NCBI GenBank assembly: GCA_002348615.1
Contig: DEBR01000001.1
Coordinates: forward strand, 58,991 to 86,947
From: Candidatus Saccharibacteria bacterium UBA2951
Lineage (GTDB): Bacteria; Patescibacteriota; Saccharimonadia; Saccharimonadales; Saccharimonadaceae
Direction: 5' to 3'
DNA: 27,957 bases
Below the pieces are notes generated by a model, which searched no databases, was not told the origin of the DNA, and saw only the letters and a list, made by a program, of their open reading frames with translations. The position numbers and the translations under genes are program-made. Numbering within the stretch: the first letter of the stretch is position 1; every line of letters starts with the position of its first letter. Below are positions 7,958-16,592 of this stretch, in pieces.

Positions 7958-8667
7958 TTGAAATCAACCTCATTCCAGATGTAAAACTTGAGCTTTTGAA
8001 GGCTCGACGACAGCGCCGCATGGTTATATCGGCCGCGATTTTAACGTCTATCGTCGCTGGTGCGGTCGTGGTGCTTCTGGCACTGTACGCATTCGGTGTG
8101 CAGACGGTGGCAGATACGTTGGCGAACGGTAATATTGAGAGTGAAAACAAGAAATTGTCCAAGGTGAAAGATCTGTCGAAGACCCTGACGATTCAAAACC
8201 AGCTTGAGCAGCTGTCACGCAGTCAAAGCGACAAGAACATTACGTCACGCTTGTTCGATATCATCAGCGTTACCGTACCGGAAGGCAAGAACGCCGTGAC
8301 GATCAAACGGCTAGCGTTCAAAAGCGAGGAAAGCACTATTGATATCGAAGCCGAAGCCACGAATGGTTATGAAGCACTCGAGGTCTTTAAGAAGACGATT
8401 GGTCAGACTACTTTCCAATACAACGTCGATGGCGAGGCCCAAGAGCCTGTGAAAATTGCAACCGCTATTACTGACGGCGAACGGCGCTACAGCGAAGATG
8501 ATCAAGGCCGCCAAGTCTTGCGATTCTCGATTAGCTTCACTTACACGGAAGAAATGTTTAAACCTGATAGCGAAGATGGCCGTATTGTTGGTCCGAACAA
8601 GCAAAAAGCGACCGATTCTGCGCAAGGTGTTCCAACCAGTCTATTCAGTTCAGGAGGGGGCAATTAA
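7954..8667 (+). CDS. pilN: Type IV pilus assembly protein PilN
   Basis: A 237-residue bitopic membrane protein. It begins with MIEINLIP, the conserved short cytoplasmic motif that docks into PilM. A basic stretch, one transmembrane helix (about residues 24-46), a helical coiled-coil region and an extracytoplasmic alpha/beta domain follow. PilN pairs with PilO to form the platform that aligns PilM and PilC. It overlaps pilM by ATGA and shares one base with pilO, so the three are translationally coupled. PilN proteins are poorly conserved in sequence; the N-terminal motif and gene order make the call secure. Confidence 0.88.
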   Translation: MIEINLIPDVKLELLKARRQRRMVISAAILTSIVAGAVVVLLALYAFGVQTVADTLANGNIESENKKLSKVKDLSKTLTIQNQLEQLSRSQSDKNITSRLFDIISVTVPEGKNAVTIKRLAFKSEESTIDIEAEATNGYEALEVFKKTIGQTTFQYNVDGEAQEPVKIATAITDGERRYSEDDQGRQVLRFSISFTYTEEMFKPDSEDGRIVGPNKQKATDSAQGVPTSLFSSGGGN

Positions 8668-9356
8668 TGGCCGAAAACACACCTGCGCTTCGGAAGCGCC
8701 AGCAAATAGAGAATGCCAATAAGACCATGTTCATATGGGTGGCGATTGCTGCGGCCATCGTGGGTATTGCTGCCGTGATCTCGGTGTCTCTGTTTGGCCG
8801 TATTGCTTTCAGGCAAGAGGTTATTAACGAAAAGAACAAAACAGTGTCAACGCTTCAAAAGAACAACAAGGTTGCGGACGACCTGAAGAAGCAGATTCGT
8901 ATTTTGAACACCAATCAGGCTCTGCTCGACACACCGCGTATCGCCGAATCCGAGCCGCTGTCAGTTATCTTGGACGCGTTACCGTCGACAGCGAACTCAT
9001 CCGCACTTGGAGCGTCTTTGCAGCAAAAGTTACTCAATGTCGACGGTGTATCAATTGATACGCTTGTCGTCGATCCGATATCCGGTGTCGAAAGCAACGG
9101 GGAAAACACAGTTGCCTTGTCGAACGCGAGCAACGTCATTACATTCCGTTTCACTGTCAGCACGGCTGGTGGAAACGAGGCGAAAATGCAAGAGGTGCTG
9201 AAAAACATTGAACGTTCCATTCGCGTTATCAATCTGACCTCGGTATCAATTGAGCAACAAGGTGGGGGCGGCAAGATCACCATGAGTGTTGAAGGTGAAG
9301 CGTACTTCCAGCCCGCTTCGACCGTCAAATTGAAAGAAAAGAGTATTAAGCCATGA
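8667..9356 (+). CDS. pilO: Type IV pilus assembly protein PilO-like
   Basis: A 229-residue bitopic protein with a short cytoplasmic N-terminus and a transmembrane helix at about residues 21-43. A Lys/Gln/Asn-rich helical segment (RQEVINEKNKTVSTLQKNN) follows, then an extracytoplasmic domain of the PilO/GspM type. It should dimerise with PilN beneath the pilus. Sequence identity to PilO is hard to judge by eye, so the call leans on position directly after pilN, topology and size. Its start codon shares the last base of the pilN stop codon, and its own stop overlaps the next gene by ATGA. Confidence 0.8.
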   Translation: MAENTPALRKRQQIENANKTMFIWVAIAAAIVGIAAVISVSLFGRIAFRQEVINEKNKTVSTLQKNNKVADDLKKQIRILNTNQALLDTPRIAESEPLSVILDALPSTANSSALGASLQQKLLNVDGVSIDTLVVDPISGVESNGENTVALSNASNVITFRFTVSTAGGNEAKMQEVLKNIERSIRVINLTSVSIEQQGGGGKITMSVEGEAYFQPASTVKLKEKSIKP

Positions 9357-9589
9357 AGTCGACCGATATAGCTATGATTATTCTTATCGCCAGTATTAGC
9401 GTCGGCTTAGCGTTCGGTATTGTCAGTGCTATTCCTGGCCTGAAGGCTTCGAATGAACCCGTGAAGGTAAAGACTATCGAAGAGTATACTTCATCTGTGG
9501 CCGAACCTGATCCACGGGTGTTCAATAAAGACGCGATCAACCCGACCGTTGACGTAACCATCGGTGATACGCAGCCGACGGGTCAATAG
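9353..9589 (+). CDS. Small single-pass membrane protein of the pilus operon
   Basis: A 78-residue protein not matched to a known family. It has one N-terminal hydrophobic segment (about residues 6-28) followed by a hydrophilic extracytoplasmic tail rich in Pro, Asp, Val and Thr. There is no lipobox cysteine, so it is not a PilP-type lipoprotein, although it sits where pilP lies in diderm operons. The ATGA overlap with pilO and the 18-nt gap to pilB show it belongs to the pilus operon. It may be a small partner of PilN/PilO; that role is inferred from position only. Confidence 0.7.
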   Translation: MKSTDIAMIILIASISVGLAFGIVSAIPGLKASNEPVKVKTIEEYTSSVAEPDPRVFNKDAINPTVDVTIGDTQPTGQ

Positions 9590-9607
9590 TAACGGAGGCA
9601 CCAGAAC

Positions 9608-11371
9608 ATGGCCCTCATGACTCCGGAAATACAGGAAAAGCTTCTGACCTTGCTTCAGGAAGAAGGGTTGGTTGCACACGACCAAATAGAGGCTGTTAAG
9701 ACCGAATCGGCAAGTAGCAACAAGCCGGTACTGGCGCTTTTGACCGAAAAGGGAACCGTCGATGACGAACTGTTGACCCATGCGACCGCGCATGTTTCAG
9801 GGGTGCCATACGTCAATTTGCGTAACAGCATGATTGACGAAAAAATACTGAACCTGCTGCCCGAAGACATCGCTGAGCGGTTTATGGCCGTCCCCCTTGC
9901 TGAAGTGCAGAACCGCCTCGCCGTCGCAATGATTGATGCTAATAACGTGCAAGCGGTCGACTATTTGGCAAATCGCATTCAGCGGCCATTGAAGGTATTC
10001 ATGGCATCTGAAGAGAGCGTTCGGCACATTCTAGATCAATATAAGACCGACCTTTCAGGCGTTGACGCTGCCGCTGCGCAGTCCGAAGAAGATGCCAGCC
10101 AGGAGCGGGCAACTAACATCAAGACAATCGTGCAAGACAGCCCGATTAGTCGTGCATTGTCGACAATCCTGGAATATGCAGTTAAGACCAAAGCATCTGA
10201 TATTCACATTGAACCACTTGAAGGTGCTTTAAAGATTCGCTGCCGGGTTGACGGCGTGCTGCGTGAGATCATGCAGCTGCCTAAAAGCATTGAACCGGCC
10301 CTGATTAGCCGAATAAAAATCTTATCCAACCTGAAAATCGACGAACACCGTACGCCTCAGGACGGCCAGTTTACTATCGCCGTCGCCGATAAAGAAGTCG
10401 ACCTTCGTATCGCGATTTCACCGGTGGTATGGGGAGAGCAGGTGGTCATTCGTCTGCTCGACAAGTCCGGCAACAGCTTCGATCTTGAAGAAATGGGTTA
10501 CGCCGGACGAGCACTTCGTGCCATCCGAAAGGGAATCAAGCGGCCGAACGGCATGATTCTTACGAGTGGTCCAACCGGTAGCGGCAAGTCGACAAGTCTG
10601 TATGCGCTGATTAGGGAGATCAAAGATGATTCGGTCAATATCGTCACGCTCGAAGACCCGGTTGAGTACAAGATGCAAGGCGTCAATCAAATCCAAGTTA
10701 ACGCTGAGGTTGGGCTGACATTCGCCAGCGGCCTTCGGAGCATTCTGCGTCAAGACCCTGACATCGTGATGGTAGGGGAGATTCGTGACAAAGAAACGGC
10801 TGAACTGGCAGTCCAGGCGGCGCTGACCGGACACCTGGTGTTCAGTACGCTCCACACCAACTCGGCCGCAGGAGTGTTACCACGCCTTCTAGACATGGGT
10901 ATCGAACCGTTCCTGATCGCTAGTACGGTAAACACCATCATCGGTCAACGATTGGTCCGACGCGTAGCTCCAAAGCGTGACGCATACAACTCCAGTCCGA
11001 TTGAAACCCAGAACATTTTAACCACGGTTGGGCATCTGCTGCCAAAGACAAAAGATACCGTCGCGCAGGTTTCCGAGGACCTTGGCTATAAGGACTTGCC
11101 GCTGGCGGGTCAAAGCGCTTATACTTTAGTCAAGGGAAAAGACACACCTCAAACCCCAAGGGGTTACGCCGGCCGAGCCGGGTTGTACGAGGTGATGGAC
11201 GTGACCGAGGACATTCAAAACTTGATCGTCAAACAGGCCACAAGTGCCGAAATTCAGCGCGTTGCCGTCCAGCAAGGTATGATTACCATGCGACAAGATG
11301 GCTATCTGAAAGCACTTGGTGGACTGACGACGCTCGAAGAAGTTAACCGGGTTGCCGCGGACACAGCATAA
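9608..11371 (+). CDS. pilB: Type IV pilus extension ATPase PilB
   Basis: A 587-residue hexameric motor of the GspE/PilB family that powers pilin polymerisation in the cytoplasm. The N-terminal GspE-II domain (about 1-150) is followed by the ATPase core with Walker A GPTGSGKST (near 320), the Asp box (EDPVEYKMQGVNQIQVN), Walker B DIVMVGEIRDKET (near 385) and the His box (TGHLVFSTLHTNSA). Most PilB proteins carry a zinc-binding tetracysteine insert after the His box. Here that region (about 455-520) is present but contains no cysteine. A GGAGG ribosome site precedes the ATG by about 10 nt. Confidence 0.95.
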   Translation: MALMTPEIQEKLLTLLQEEGLVAHDQIEAVKTESASSNKPVLALLTEKGTVDDELLTHATAHVSGVPYVNLRNSMIDEKILNLLPEDIAERFMAVPLAEVQNRLAVAMIDANNVQAVDYLANRIQRPLKVFMASEESVRHILDQYKTDLSGVDAAAAQSEEDASQERATNIKTIVQDSPISRALSTILEYAVKTKASDIHIEPLEGALKIRCRVDGVLREIMQLPKSIEPALISRIKILSNLKIDEHRTPQDGQFTIAVADKEVDLRIAISPVVWGEQVVIRLLDKSGNSFDLEEMGYAGRALRAIRKGIKRPNGMILTSGPTGSGKSTSLYALIREIKDDSVNIVTLEDPVEYKMQGVNQIQVNAEVGLTFASGLRSILRQDPDIVMVGEIRDKETAELAVQAALTGHLVFSTLHTNSAAGVLPRLLDMGIEPFLIASTVNTIIGQRLVRRVAPKRDAYNSSPIETQNILTTVGHLLPKTKDTVAQVSEDLGYKDLPLAGQSAYTLVKGKDTPQTPRGYAGRAGLYEVMDVTEDIQNLIVKQATSAEIQRVAVQQGMITMRQDGYLKALGGLTTLEEVNRVAADTA

Positions 11372-11389
11372 AAAGGTGGGATTACATAT

Positions 11390-12457
11390 ATGAATCAAGA
11401 ACTCAGAATCGAACTACTGCTCGAAGAAGTAGTTAAAAAACGTGCCAGCGACCTTCACTTACAAGTCGGTCTGCCACCGATGCTCCGTGTCGATGGGAGC
11501 CTAGCTCCAATAGCGGGTTACAATCCGCTTGGTGAAGCAGAAGTCGAGCAGCTGGTGTATGCCATTCTTGACGAAGACCAGCAGCAAATTTTGAACAAAG
11601 ACAAGGAATTCGACTTTTCGTTCGCTTTCGGTAACCTCGGTCGTTTTCGTGTAAACGCCTTTCACGAACGCGGTAACTTGGCCGCGGCGCTTCGTTTGAT
11701 CCCGAACGAAATCAAGAATGTGATGGAGCTTGGTATGCCGCAGGTCGTCCAGACTTTCGCCGATTACCCACGCGGTTTGGTACTAGTGACCGGTCCAACC
11801 GGTAGTGGTAAAAGCACCACCCTGGCCGCATTGGTAGACAAAATCAATACCGAACGTTCACACCACATCATTACCATCGAAGACCCAATTGAGTTTACTC
11901 ACAAAAGTAAGAAGTCCGTCGTCGTACAGCGTGAAGTCCACTACGACACCTATAGCTTCTCGGCAGCTCTTCGAAGTAGTCTTCGTCAGGACCCTGACGT
12001 CGTGCTCATCGGTGAGATGCGTGACCTCGAAACCATTTCAGCGGCTATTACTATCGCCGAAACCGGACACTTGGTATTCGCGACGCTTCACACCAACTCG
12101 GCAGCCCAAAGCATTGACCGTATGATCGACGTGTTCCCGCCGCACCAGCAGCCACAGATCCGTGCGCAGCTTTCCAACATTCTTATGGCAATCTGTTCGC
12201 AGCGCCTTGTTCCTGCTATCGGCGGTGGACGGGTCGTCGCAGCCGAAGTGCTGATCGCGAACCCGGCCGTGCGTAACATTATCCGCGAAGGTAAGAGCCA
12301 CCAGCTCGACGCCGTCATTCAGACTAGTGCCGATCAAGGTATGCAGACGATGGATCGTACGCTCGTCAGCCTGGTGCAGGCAGGTACGGTCACGTTCGAT
12401 GAAGCGCGAAACTACGCCGTCGACCTGTCGGAATTCGAACGACTGATGCGAGGGTAA
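11390..12457 (+). CDS. pilT: Type IV pilus retraction ATPase PilT
   Basis: A 355-residue retraction motor. It has the short PilT-type N-terminal PAS-like domain, Walker A GPTGSGKST (near 134), the Asp box EDPIEF, Walker B DPDVVLIGEMRDLET and the His box TGHLVFATLHTNSA. The MRD (rather than IRD) after Walker B and the length match PilT, not PilB. Its presence implies that the pilus can retract, as needed for twitching or for pulling on a host cell. It follows pilB after 18 nt, with the ribosome site AAAGGTGGGAT upstream. Confidence 0.95.
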   Translation: MNQELRIELLLEEVVKKRASDLHLQVGLPPMLRVDGSLAPIAGYNPLGEAEVEQLVYAILDEDQQQILNKDKEFDFSFAFGNLGRFRVNAFHERGNLAAALRLIPNEIKNVMELGMPQVVQTFADYPRGLVLVTGPTGSGKSTTLAALVDKINTERSHHIITIEDPIEFTHKSKKSVVVQREVHYDTYSFSAALRSSLRQDPDVVLIGEMRDLETISAAITIAETGHLVFATLHTNSAAQSIDRMIDVFPPHQQPQIRAQLSNILMAICSQRLVPAIGGGRVVAAEVLIANPAVRNIIREGKSHQLDAVIQTSADQGMQTMDRTLVSLVQAGTVTFDEARNYAVDLSEFERLMRG

Positions 12458-12470
12458 GAAAGAATCCTGA

Positions 12471-13682
12471 ATGAAACGATTTAATTATGAAGCAAAAGAC
12501 CAGTCGACCGGCAAGGTAGTCAAGGCGACTGTTCAGGCCGACAGCGAACACGCTGCCGCCAAGCTTTTGTTGTCGCAGGGATTCACGCCGCATACCATTA
12601 AAGAAGACACGGGTGAAGGGAATTTACTGGCGAAGTTAAGTGGTCGTATTCGCACCAAGGACAAAGTCGTCTTTACGCGCCAGCTTTCAACGCTTATCGC
12701 GGCCGGTTTGCCGCTTACGCAGAGCCTGCGAACGGTACACGAGCAAACCGAGAACAAGCAGCTTGCCGCGGTGGTTGATGAAATCATTGCAAGTATCGAG
12801 GGTGGAAAATCTTTATCGGAGTCGTTCAGCAAGCACCCGAAGGTGTTCGACAACGTGTTCTTGGCGCTGGTGACTGCCGGTGAAGCGTCGGGAACGCTCG
12901 ACGACGCGCTGCGTCGTATCGCGGCCCAACAGGAAAAGGATGCCGCTATGATGAGCAAGATCCGCGGGGCTATGACGTATCCAGCCATCGTGTTATTCGT
13001 CATCATGGCCGTCGTGGTGTTCATGTTGATTGTTATCGTCCCCCAGGTTAAAAACTTATATCGTGACCTGAATCAACAGCTACCGCTCATCACACAGATT
13101 ATGGTCGGATTGGCAGACATCATCGTTCACTTTGGTGTATTTATCGCTATCGGCATAGGTGTTTTGGTGTATTTCGGTCGTCAGTATATGCAGACCGAAA
13201 GCGGTATTCATAACAAAGACATGCTCAAGCTCAACTTCCCGATATTCGGGCGTATGTTCCGTAAACTGTACATGGCACGCTTTGCCCGTACCGGTCAGAC
13301 GCTGCTCAATACGGGCGTTCCGATGCTCGACATGTTGAAGATTACCGCCCAGGCAGTGAATAACACCGTGATTGCCGAAGCGATAGGACGTGCCGCTGAA
13401 AAAGTGAAGGGAGGCAAGGCGTTATCTGATTCGCTTAAGAATGAAGAATATATCATTGCTTTCGTCCCACAAATGATATCAATCGGTGAGCAGTCCGGTA
13501 AGATTGACGAAATGATGGGCAAAGCCGCCCAGGTGTACGAAGACGAGTTAGACGAAGAAATAAAGTCGATTTCGACTGCAATCGAGCCGATTCTTATGGT
13601 GGTACTGGCGGCTGTCGCCGGAACGCTCGTCGCGGCGATTCTGCTGCCGATTTACGGCCTGGTGAATAACCTTAATATCTAG
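12471..13682 (+). CDS. pilC: Type IV pilus platform protein PilC
   Basis: A 403-residue polytopic membrane protein of the GspF/PilC family and the core of the assembly platform on which the PilB and PilT motors act. The two repeated T2SSF cytoplasmic helical domains lie at about residues 65-190 and 270-395. Each is followed by membrane helices (around 165-190, 215-235 and 375-398). The signature VFTRQLSTLIAAGLPL is visible near residue 64. It is the last gene transcribed from the pilM promoter before the pilin gene's own promoter. A ribosome site is weak or absent. Confidence 0.94.
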   Translation: MKRFNYEAKDQSTGKVVKATVQADSEHAAAKLLLSQGFTPHTIKEDTGEGNLLAKLSGRIRTKDKVVFTRQLSTLIAAGLPLTQSLRTVHEQTENKQLAAVVDEIIASIEGGKSLSESFSKHPKVFDNVFLALVTAGEASGTLDDALRRIAAQQEKDAAMMSKIRGAMTYPAIVLFVIMAVVVFMLIVIVPQVKNLYRDLNQQLPLITQIMVGLADIIVHFGVFIAIGIGVLVYFGRQYMQTESGIHNKDMLKLNFPIFGRMFRKLYMARFARTGQTLLNTGVPMLDMLKITAQAVNNTVIAEAIGRAAEKVKGGKALSDSLKNEEYIIAFVPQMISIGEQSGKIDEMMGKAAQVYEDELDEEIKSISTAIEPILMVVLAAVAGTLVAAILLPIYGLVNNLNI

Positions 13683-13694
13683 TGTGTGAAAAAG

Positions 13695-13723
13695 TAGACA
13701 TTTTAAAGCACAGCCGGTATGAT
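13695..13723 (+). promoter_or_regulatory. Promoter of the major-type pilin gene
   Basis: TAGACA (13695-13700) and TATGAT (13718-13723) are 17 bp apart. The predicted start near 13730 gives a 56-nt leader that contains the ribosome site AAAGGTGGGAT. This unit therefore has a real leader, unlike most others in the window, which suits a highly expressed pilin. Confidence 0.75.
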
Positions 13724-13785
13724 AAGCGTAAGCGGTCTGTCATGACCCCTGAAACAAGTTCATAGAAAGGTGGGATAACAACGAT

Positions 13786-14268
13786 ATGAACACTCAAGCA
13801 AACAAAAAAGCAGATGAGATCAGCGCGCGTTCGCGCGGATTCACCATCATCGAGGTCGTACTGGTGCTTGCTATTGCGGCACTGATCTTCCTGATGATTT
13901 TTATAGCCTTACCGGCACTTCAACGTGGCCAGCGTGACACCGCACGTAAAAACGACGCGAGTGCGATGGCAAGTGCCCTTAACACCTATCGTAGTAATAG
14001 TAACGGTAAACTTCCGACGGCTGGCACGGAGTTCAGCACGTTCGTTAGTCAATACGTTGACAACTTGTCGCAGTATGCACCTGATACCGATGTTGTGACC
14101 GGTACGCCAGGTTCAGGCGGCGCAACAGGATCGCTTTCGGCACTGACGGAAAGCAATATGCTCGTCATTCTTGGCGAAAACTGCAAAGGGACCAACTCTT
14201 CTCGTGCTGCATCGGTTTACGTTAAACTCGAAAGTGGTAACGGTGCAACTCCTTGCACAGATGCATAA
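13786..14268 (+). CDS. pilA: Type IV pilin, probable major pilin
   Basis: A 160-residue type IV prepilin. A basic leader ending SRG is followed by the cleavage site G/FTIIEVVLVLAIAALIF, with Glu at mature position 5 and an N-terminal helix that anchors the subunit and forms the pilus core. The globular part has two cysteines (in GENCKG and near the C-terminus in ATPCTDA), which fit the disulfide-bounded D-region of pilins. It has its own promoter, leader and a strong terminator, so it can be made in excess over the assembly genes. That makes it the best candidate for the major subunit; direct proof is absent. Confidence 0.88.
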   Translation: MNTQANKKADEISARSRGFTIIEVVLVLAIAALIFLMIFIALPALQRGQRDTARKNDASAMASALNTYRSNSNGKLPTAGTEFSTFVSQYVDNLSQYAPDTDVVTGTPGSGGATGSLSALTESNMLVILGENCKGTNSSRAASVYVKLESGNGATPCTDA

Positions 14269-14283
14269 TGTGAATACACCTCT

Positions 14284-14310
14284 AAAAACGGCCCAGCACG
14301 GGCCGTTTTT
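14284..14310 (+). terminator. Intrinsic terminator after the pilin gene
   Basis: AAAAACGGCCC, loop AGCA, then CGGGCCGTTTTT form a G+C-rich stem with a U-tract 15 nt after the pilin stop. The arm is symmetrical enough to work on both strands. The promoter of the prepilin peptidase gene begins 6 nt downstream. Confidence 0.92.
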
Positions 14311-14315
14311 AAATG

Positions 14316-14321
14316 TATAAT
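14316..14321 (+). promoter_or_regulatory. -10 box of the pilD unit
   Basis: Consensus TATAAT lies 8 nt before the ATG at 14330 and just after the pilin terminator. No good -35 box is visible because that space is occupied by the terminator stem. A leaderless or nearly leaderless message is predicted. Confidence 0.7.
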
Positions 14322-14329
14322 GAAGCGAG

Positions 14330-15244
14330 ATGGAAAATCTTATTCTCACTACAATCATTGGATTCCTCGGCCTCGTTATGGGTTCATTCGCCGGAGCAAC
14401 CGTATGGCGGATTCGGGCACAGCAACTGGTCCGTGACAAAAAAGACGGCGAACAGTATGACAAAACGGAACTGAAGCGGCTACTACCGCTTACGAAGTCC
14501 AGTTTGGCAAATGACCGGTCACGATGTCTGCACTGCCACCACGTCCTTCGTTGGTATGACCTACTACCGCTCGTTAGTTGGATTAGCACAAAAGGACGCT
14601 GTAGGTACTGTAAGCAGCCGATAGGCAAATTTGAGCCACTTATGGAACTTGGAACTGCCGCGACATTTCTGTTGTTTTATCATTATTGGTTGCAGCACTT
14701 CGGATTTGACCTATTATGGCTTTTCGCGGGTTGGCTGATCGCCCTCGTGCTGCTCGTAATCCTGTTTGCGTACGACCTAAGGTGGTATTTGCTACCTGAC
14801 GTAATCATGTTCCCGCTCATCGGGCTGAGTGCGCTCGTTGCTTTCATACAGGTGAGCCTTCTCAGTACTTCAGCAGACAATATAGTTGGGTCGCTATTGT
14901 CACTACTGGGAAGCGTGTGTATTCTTGGGGGGCTTTACTTTGGGCTTTGGTTAGCCTCAAAGGGCGAATGGATCGGGTTCGGCGATGTAAAGCTCGGCAT
15001 TGCACTTGGATTACTACTGATGGATTGGAAAGCGGCGCTCCTAACTCTGTTCTTGGCCAACTTCATTGGCACACTCATTGTCATTCCTGGCCTTTTGACA
15101 CGAAGACTCAGTCGACAAACGCAGATACCGTTCGGACCGTTGCTTATCGCGGGGTTCTTTATAACAGTAGTCGGCGGCGAAGTAATAATGACCGGTTACA
15201 TGAACGTCTCAACCTGGTTAAGTACGACGCTGCTTATGCTATAA
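14330..15244 (+). CDS. pilD: Prepilin peptidase PilD
   Basis: A 304-residue polytopic aspartyl protease that cleaves the leader after Gly in prepilins and N-methylates the new end. The N-terminal methylase-type domain carries two CxxC pairs, Cys66/Cys69 and Cys91/Cys94, which bind zinc in bifunctional PilD enzymes. The catalytic aspartates are in the YDLRWYLLPD segment (near residues 148-157) and in GFGDVKLG (near 220). About eight membrane helices are expected. It processes the pilin upstream and the minor pilins downstream. Its stop codon overlaps the -10 box of the next gene. Confidence 0.94.
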   Translation: MENLILTTIIGFLGLVMGSFAGATVWRIRAQQLVRDKKDGEQYDKTELKRLLPLTKSSLANDRSRCLHCHHVLRWYDLLPLVSWISTKGRCRYCKQPIGKFEPLMELGTAATFLLFYHYWLQHFGFDLLWLFAGWLIALVLLVILFAYDLRWYLLPDVIMFPLIGLSALVAFIQVSLLSTSADNIVGSLLSLLGSVCILGGLYFGLWLASKGEWIGFGDVKLGIALGLLLMDWKAALLTLFLANFIGTLIVIPGLLTRRLSRQTQIPFGPLLIAGFFITVVGGEVIMTGYMNVSTWLSTTLLML

Positions 15245-15245
15245 T
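15237..15245 (+). promoter_or_regulatory. Extended -10 promoter of the minor pilin operon
   Basis: TGCTATAAT, an extended -10 element, overlaps the last codons and stop of pilD. TATAAT occupies 15240-15245 and the next ATG is at 15254, so the message should be nearly leaderless. It can drive the four minor pilin genes independently of pilD. Confidence 0.7.
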
Positions 15246-15253
15246 TACCCCAA

Positions 15254-16033
15254 ATGGGCGTGCGGCATCAACAGACAGAACGGGGGTTCACTATTATCGA
15301 AGTAGTGCTCTTCGTCGCCATATCTGGAGTGCTTGCCGCGACCCTTCTTGGTGGTTGGACTGTCATGATTAATACTCAGCGCTACAAAGATAGTACCAGA
15401 ACTCTACAGTCCTTCCTGCAGCAGCAGTACAACTTGGTATATAACGTTGAAAACGGCCGCCTACAAGGCTTGTCATGCACGTTACAAGGCTCAAACCTTG
15501 TCATTGACGATGCACCAGCGACTAATACGGCCCGTGGGCAAAGCCCATGTGTTGTCATGGGGCGATACGTCAACATCCAGGACGGGACAAATATAAATGT
15601 GCAAAGTATCGTTGGCTACCTAAACGGTGACGATACATCGAATACCGATTTGGAATCGATTCGTTTGTACAAACCGCAGCGCGTCGATTTTGAATTGGGC
15701 CTGACAGATAACGAATTAGAAATGCCGTGGCAGGCCGCGGTTGTCGGAGCGAACGATTCAACCCCGAAGGACTACGCCATCGCCATCATCCGTTCACCAA
15801 AAACGGGTATCGTCCATACGTTTACGAAGGATACGACAGGCCAAACACTTGCCTTGAGCGACATCATCGATGTTTCAAACGAGAACACAGAGGTCAATCT
15901 CTGTCTTGACCCGGGCGTGCCATTCGCCAGCGGCCGGTTGGGGGTGGTAATCGATGCCTATGCGTCGGCGCAAAGTTCGGTCCGCATGATAACCGATGGG
16001 AGAACGGTTTGCCCAGGAGGTAACGGTGCGTAG
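15254..16033 (+). CDS. Minor pilin (prepilin-like protein)
   Basis: A 259-residue prepilin. The short basic leader MGVRHQQTERG is followed by FTIIEVVLFVAISG, with Glu at mature position 5 and a hydrophobic N-terminal helix. The large C-terminal domain is probably exposed and contains several cysteines. As the first gene of a four-gene cluster it corresponds by position to a GspH/FimU-like subunit. Such minor pilins form a tip complex that primes pilus assembly. Exact equivalence is inferred. Confidence 0.85.
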   Translation: MGVRHQQTERGFTIIEVVLFVAISGVLAATLLGGWTVMINTQRYKDSTRTLQSFLQQQYNLVYNVENGRLQGLSCTLQGSNLVIDDAPATNTARGQSPCVVMGRYVNIQDGTNINVQSIVGYLNGDDTSNTDLESIRLYKPQRVDFELGLTDNELEMPWQAAVVGANDSTPKDYAIAIIRSPKTGIVHTFTKDTTGQTLALSDIIDVSNENTEVNLCLDPGVPFASGRLGVVIDAYASAQSSVRMITDGRTVCPGGNGA

Positions 16034-16592
16034 CAGCCGCGGCGATACTATTATTGAGGTGTTACTTGCTATAACGGTATTCAGTTTGGTGTCAATCGCG
16101 ACCATGACGATTATGAACCAAGGCACGAATGCCGCTCAAAGAGCTCTCGAAATCACCCACGTACGCCAAGAGATTGATGCCCAAGCCGAAGCGCTCCGAG
16201 CAACCCAGCAGGCGGCAGCGACCGGCGCGAACACGGCCTGGAGCCAAATTGCTCAGCACGGTGACACTAGTGTGTATAGTAACGACACCGCCTGTCCACG
16301 ATCGCTTGGAGACGTCTCCGGAACATTCATTATGGATGCCCGCACGGCACGGCCGTATACCGCCAATTGGCTTGAGGATATTAATTTGACCACCTCGCCG
16401 CCGTATGCTCAGGTATTATATGATACCGGATCGCCCAAATCCTATGGCATATGGATTGAGCGGACATTCACTGAAGGCGGTACCTTGCCAGATCTTTATT
16501 CGTTTACTGTCAACGCATGTTGGCAAGGCGCTGGATTAGACCATCCGTTAAAACTTGAAACAGTCGTGAGGCTATATGACCCAGGTTCGTAA
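16026..16592 (+). CDS. Minor pilin, GspI/PilV-like, with Asp at mature position 1
   Basis: A 188-residue prepilin. The GTG start at 16026 is chosen because AGGAGG (16015-16020) lies 5 nt before it and because it gives a normal short leader (VRSSRG). The in-frame ATG at 15996 would add ten residues and lacks a site. Cleavage after SSRG would leave DTIIEVLLAITVF. Asp at position 1 is unusual (Phe or Met is typical), but Glu5 is kept. The following NAAQRALEITHVRQEIDAQAE resembles the GspI/PilV pattern. It overlaps the end of the previous gene by 8 nt. Confidence 0.82.
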   Translation: MRSSRGDTIIEVLLAITVFSLVSIATMTIMNQGTNAAQRALEITHVRQEIDAQAEALRATQQAAATGANTAWSQIAQHGDTSVYSNDTACPRSLGDVSGTFIMDARTARPYTANWLEDINLTTSPPYAQVLYDTGSPKSYGIWIERTFTEGGTLPDLYSFTVNACWQGAGLDHPLKLETVVRLYDPGS

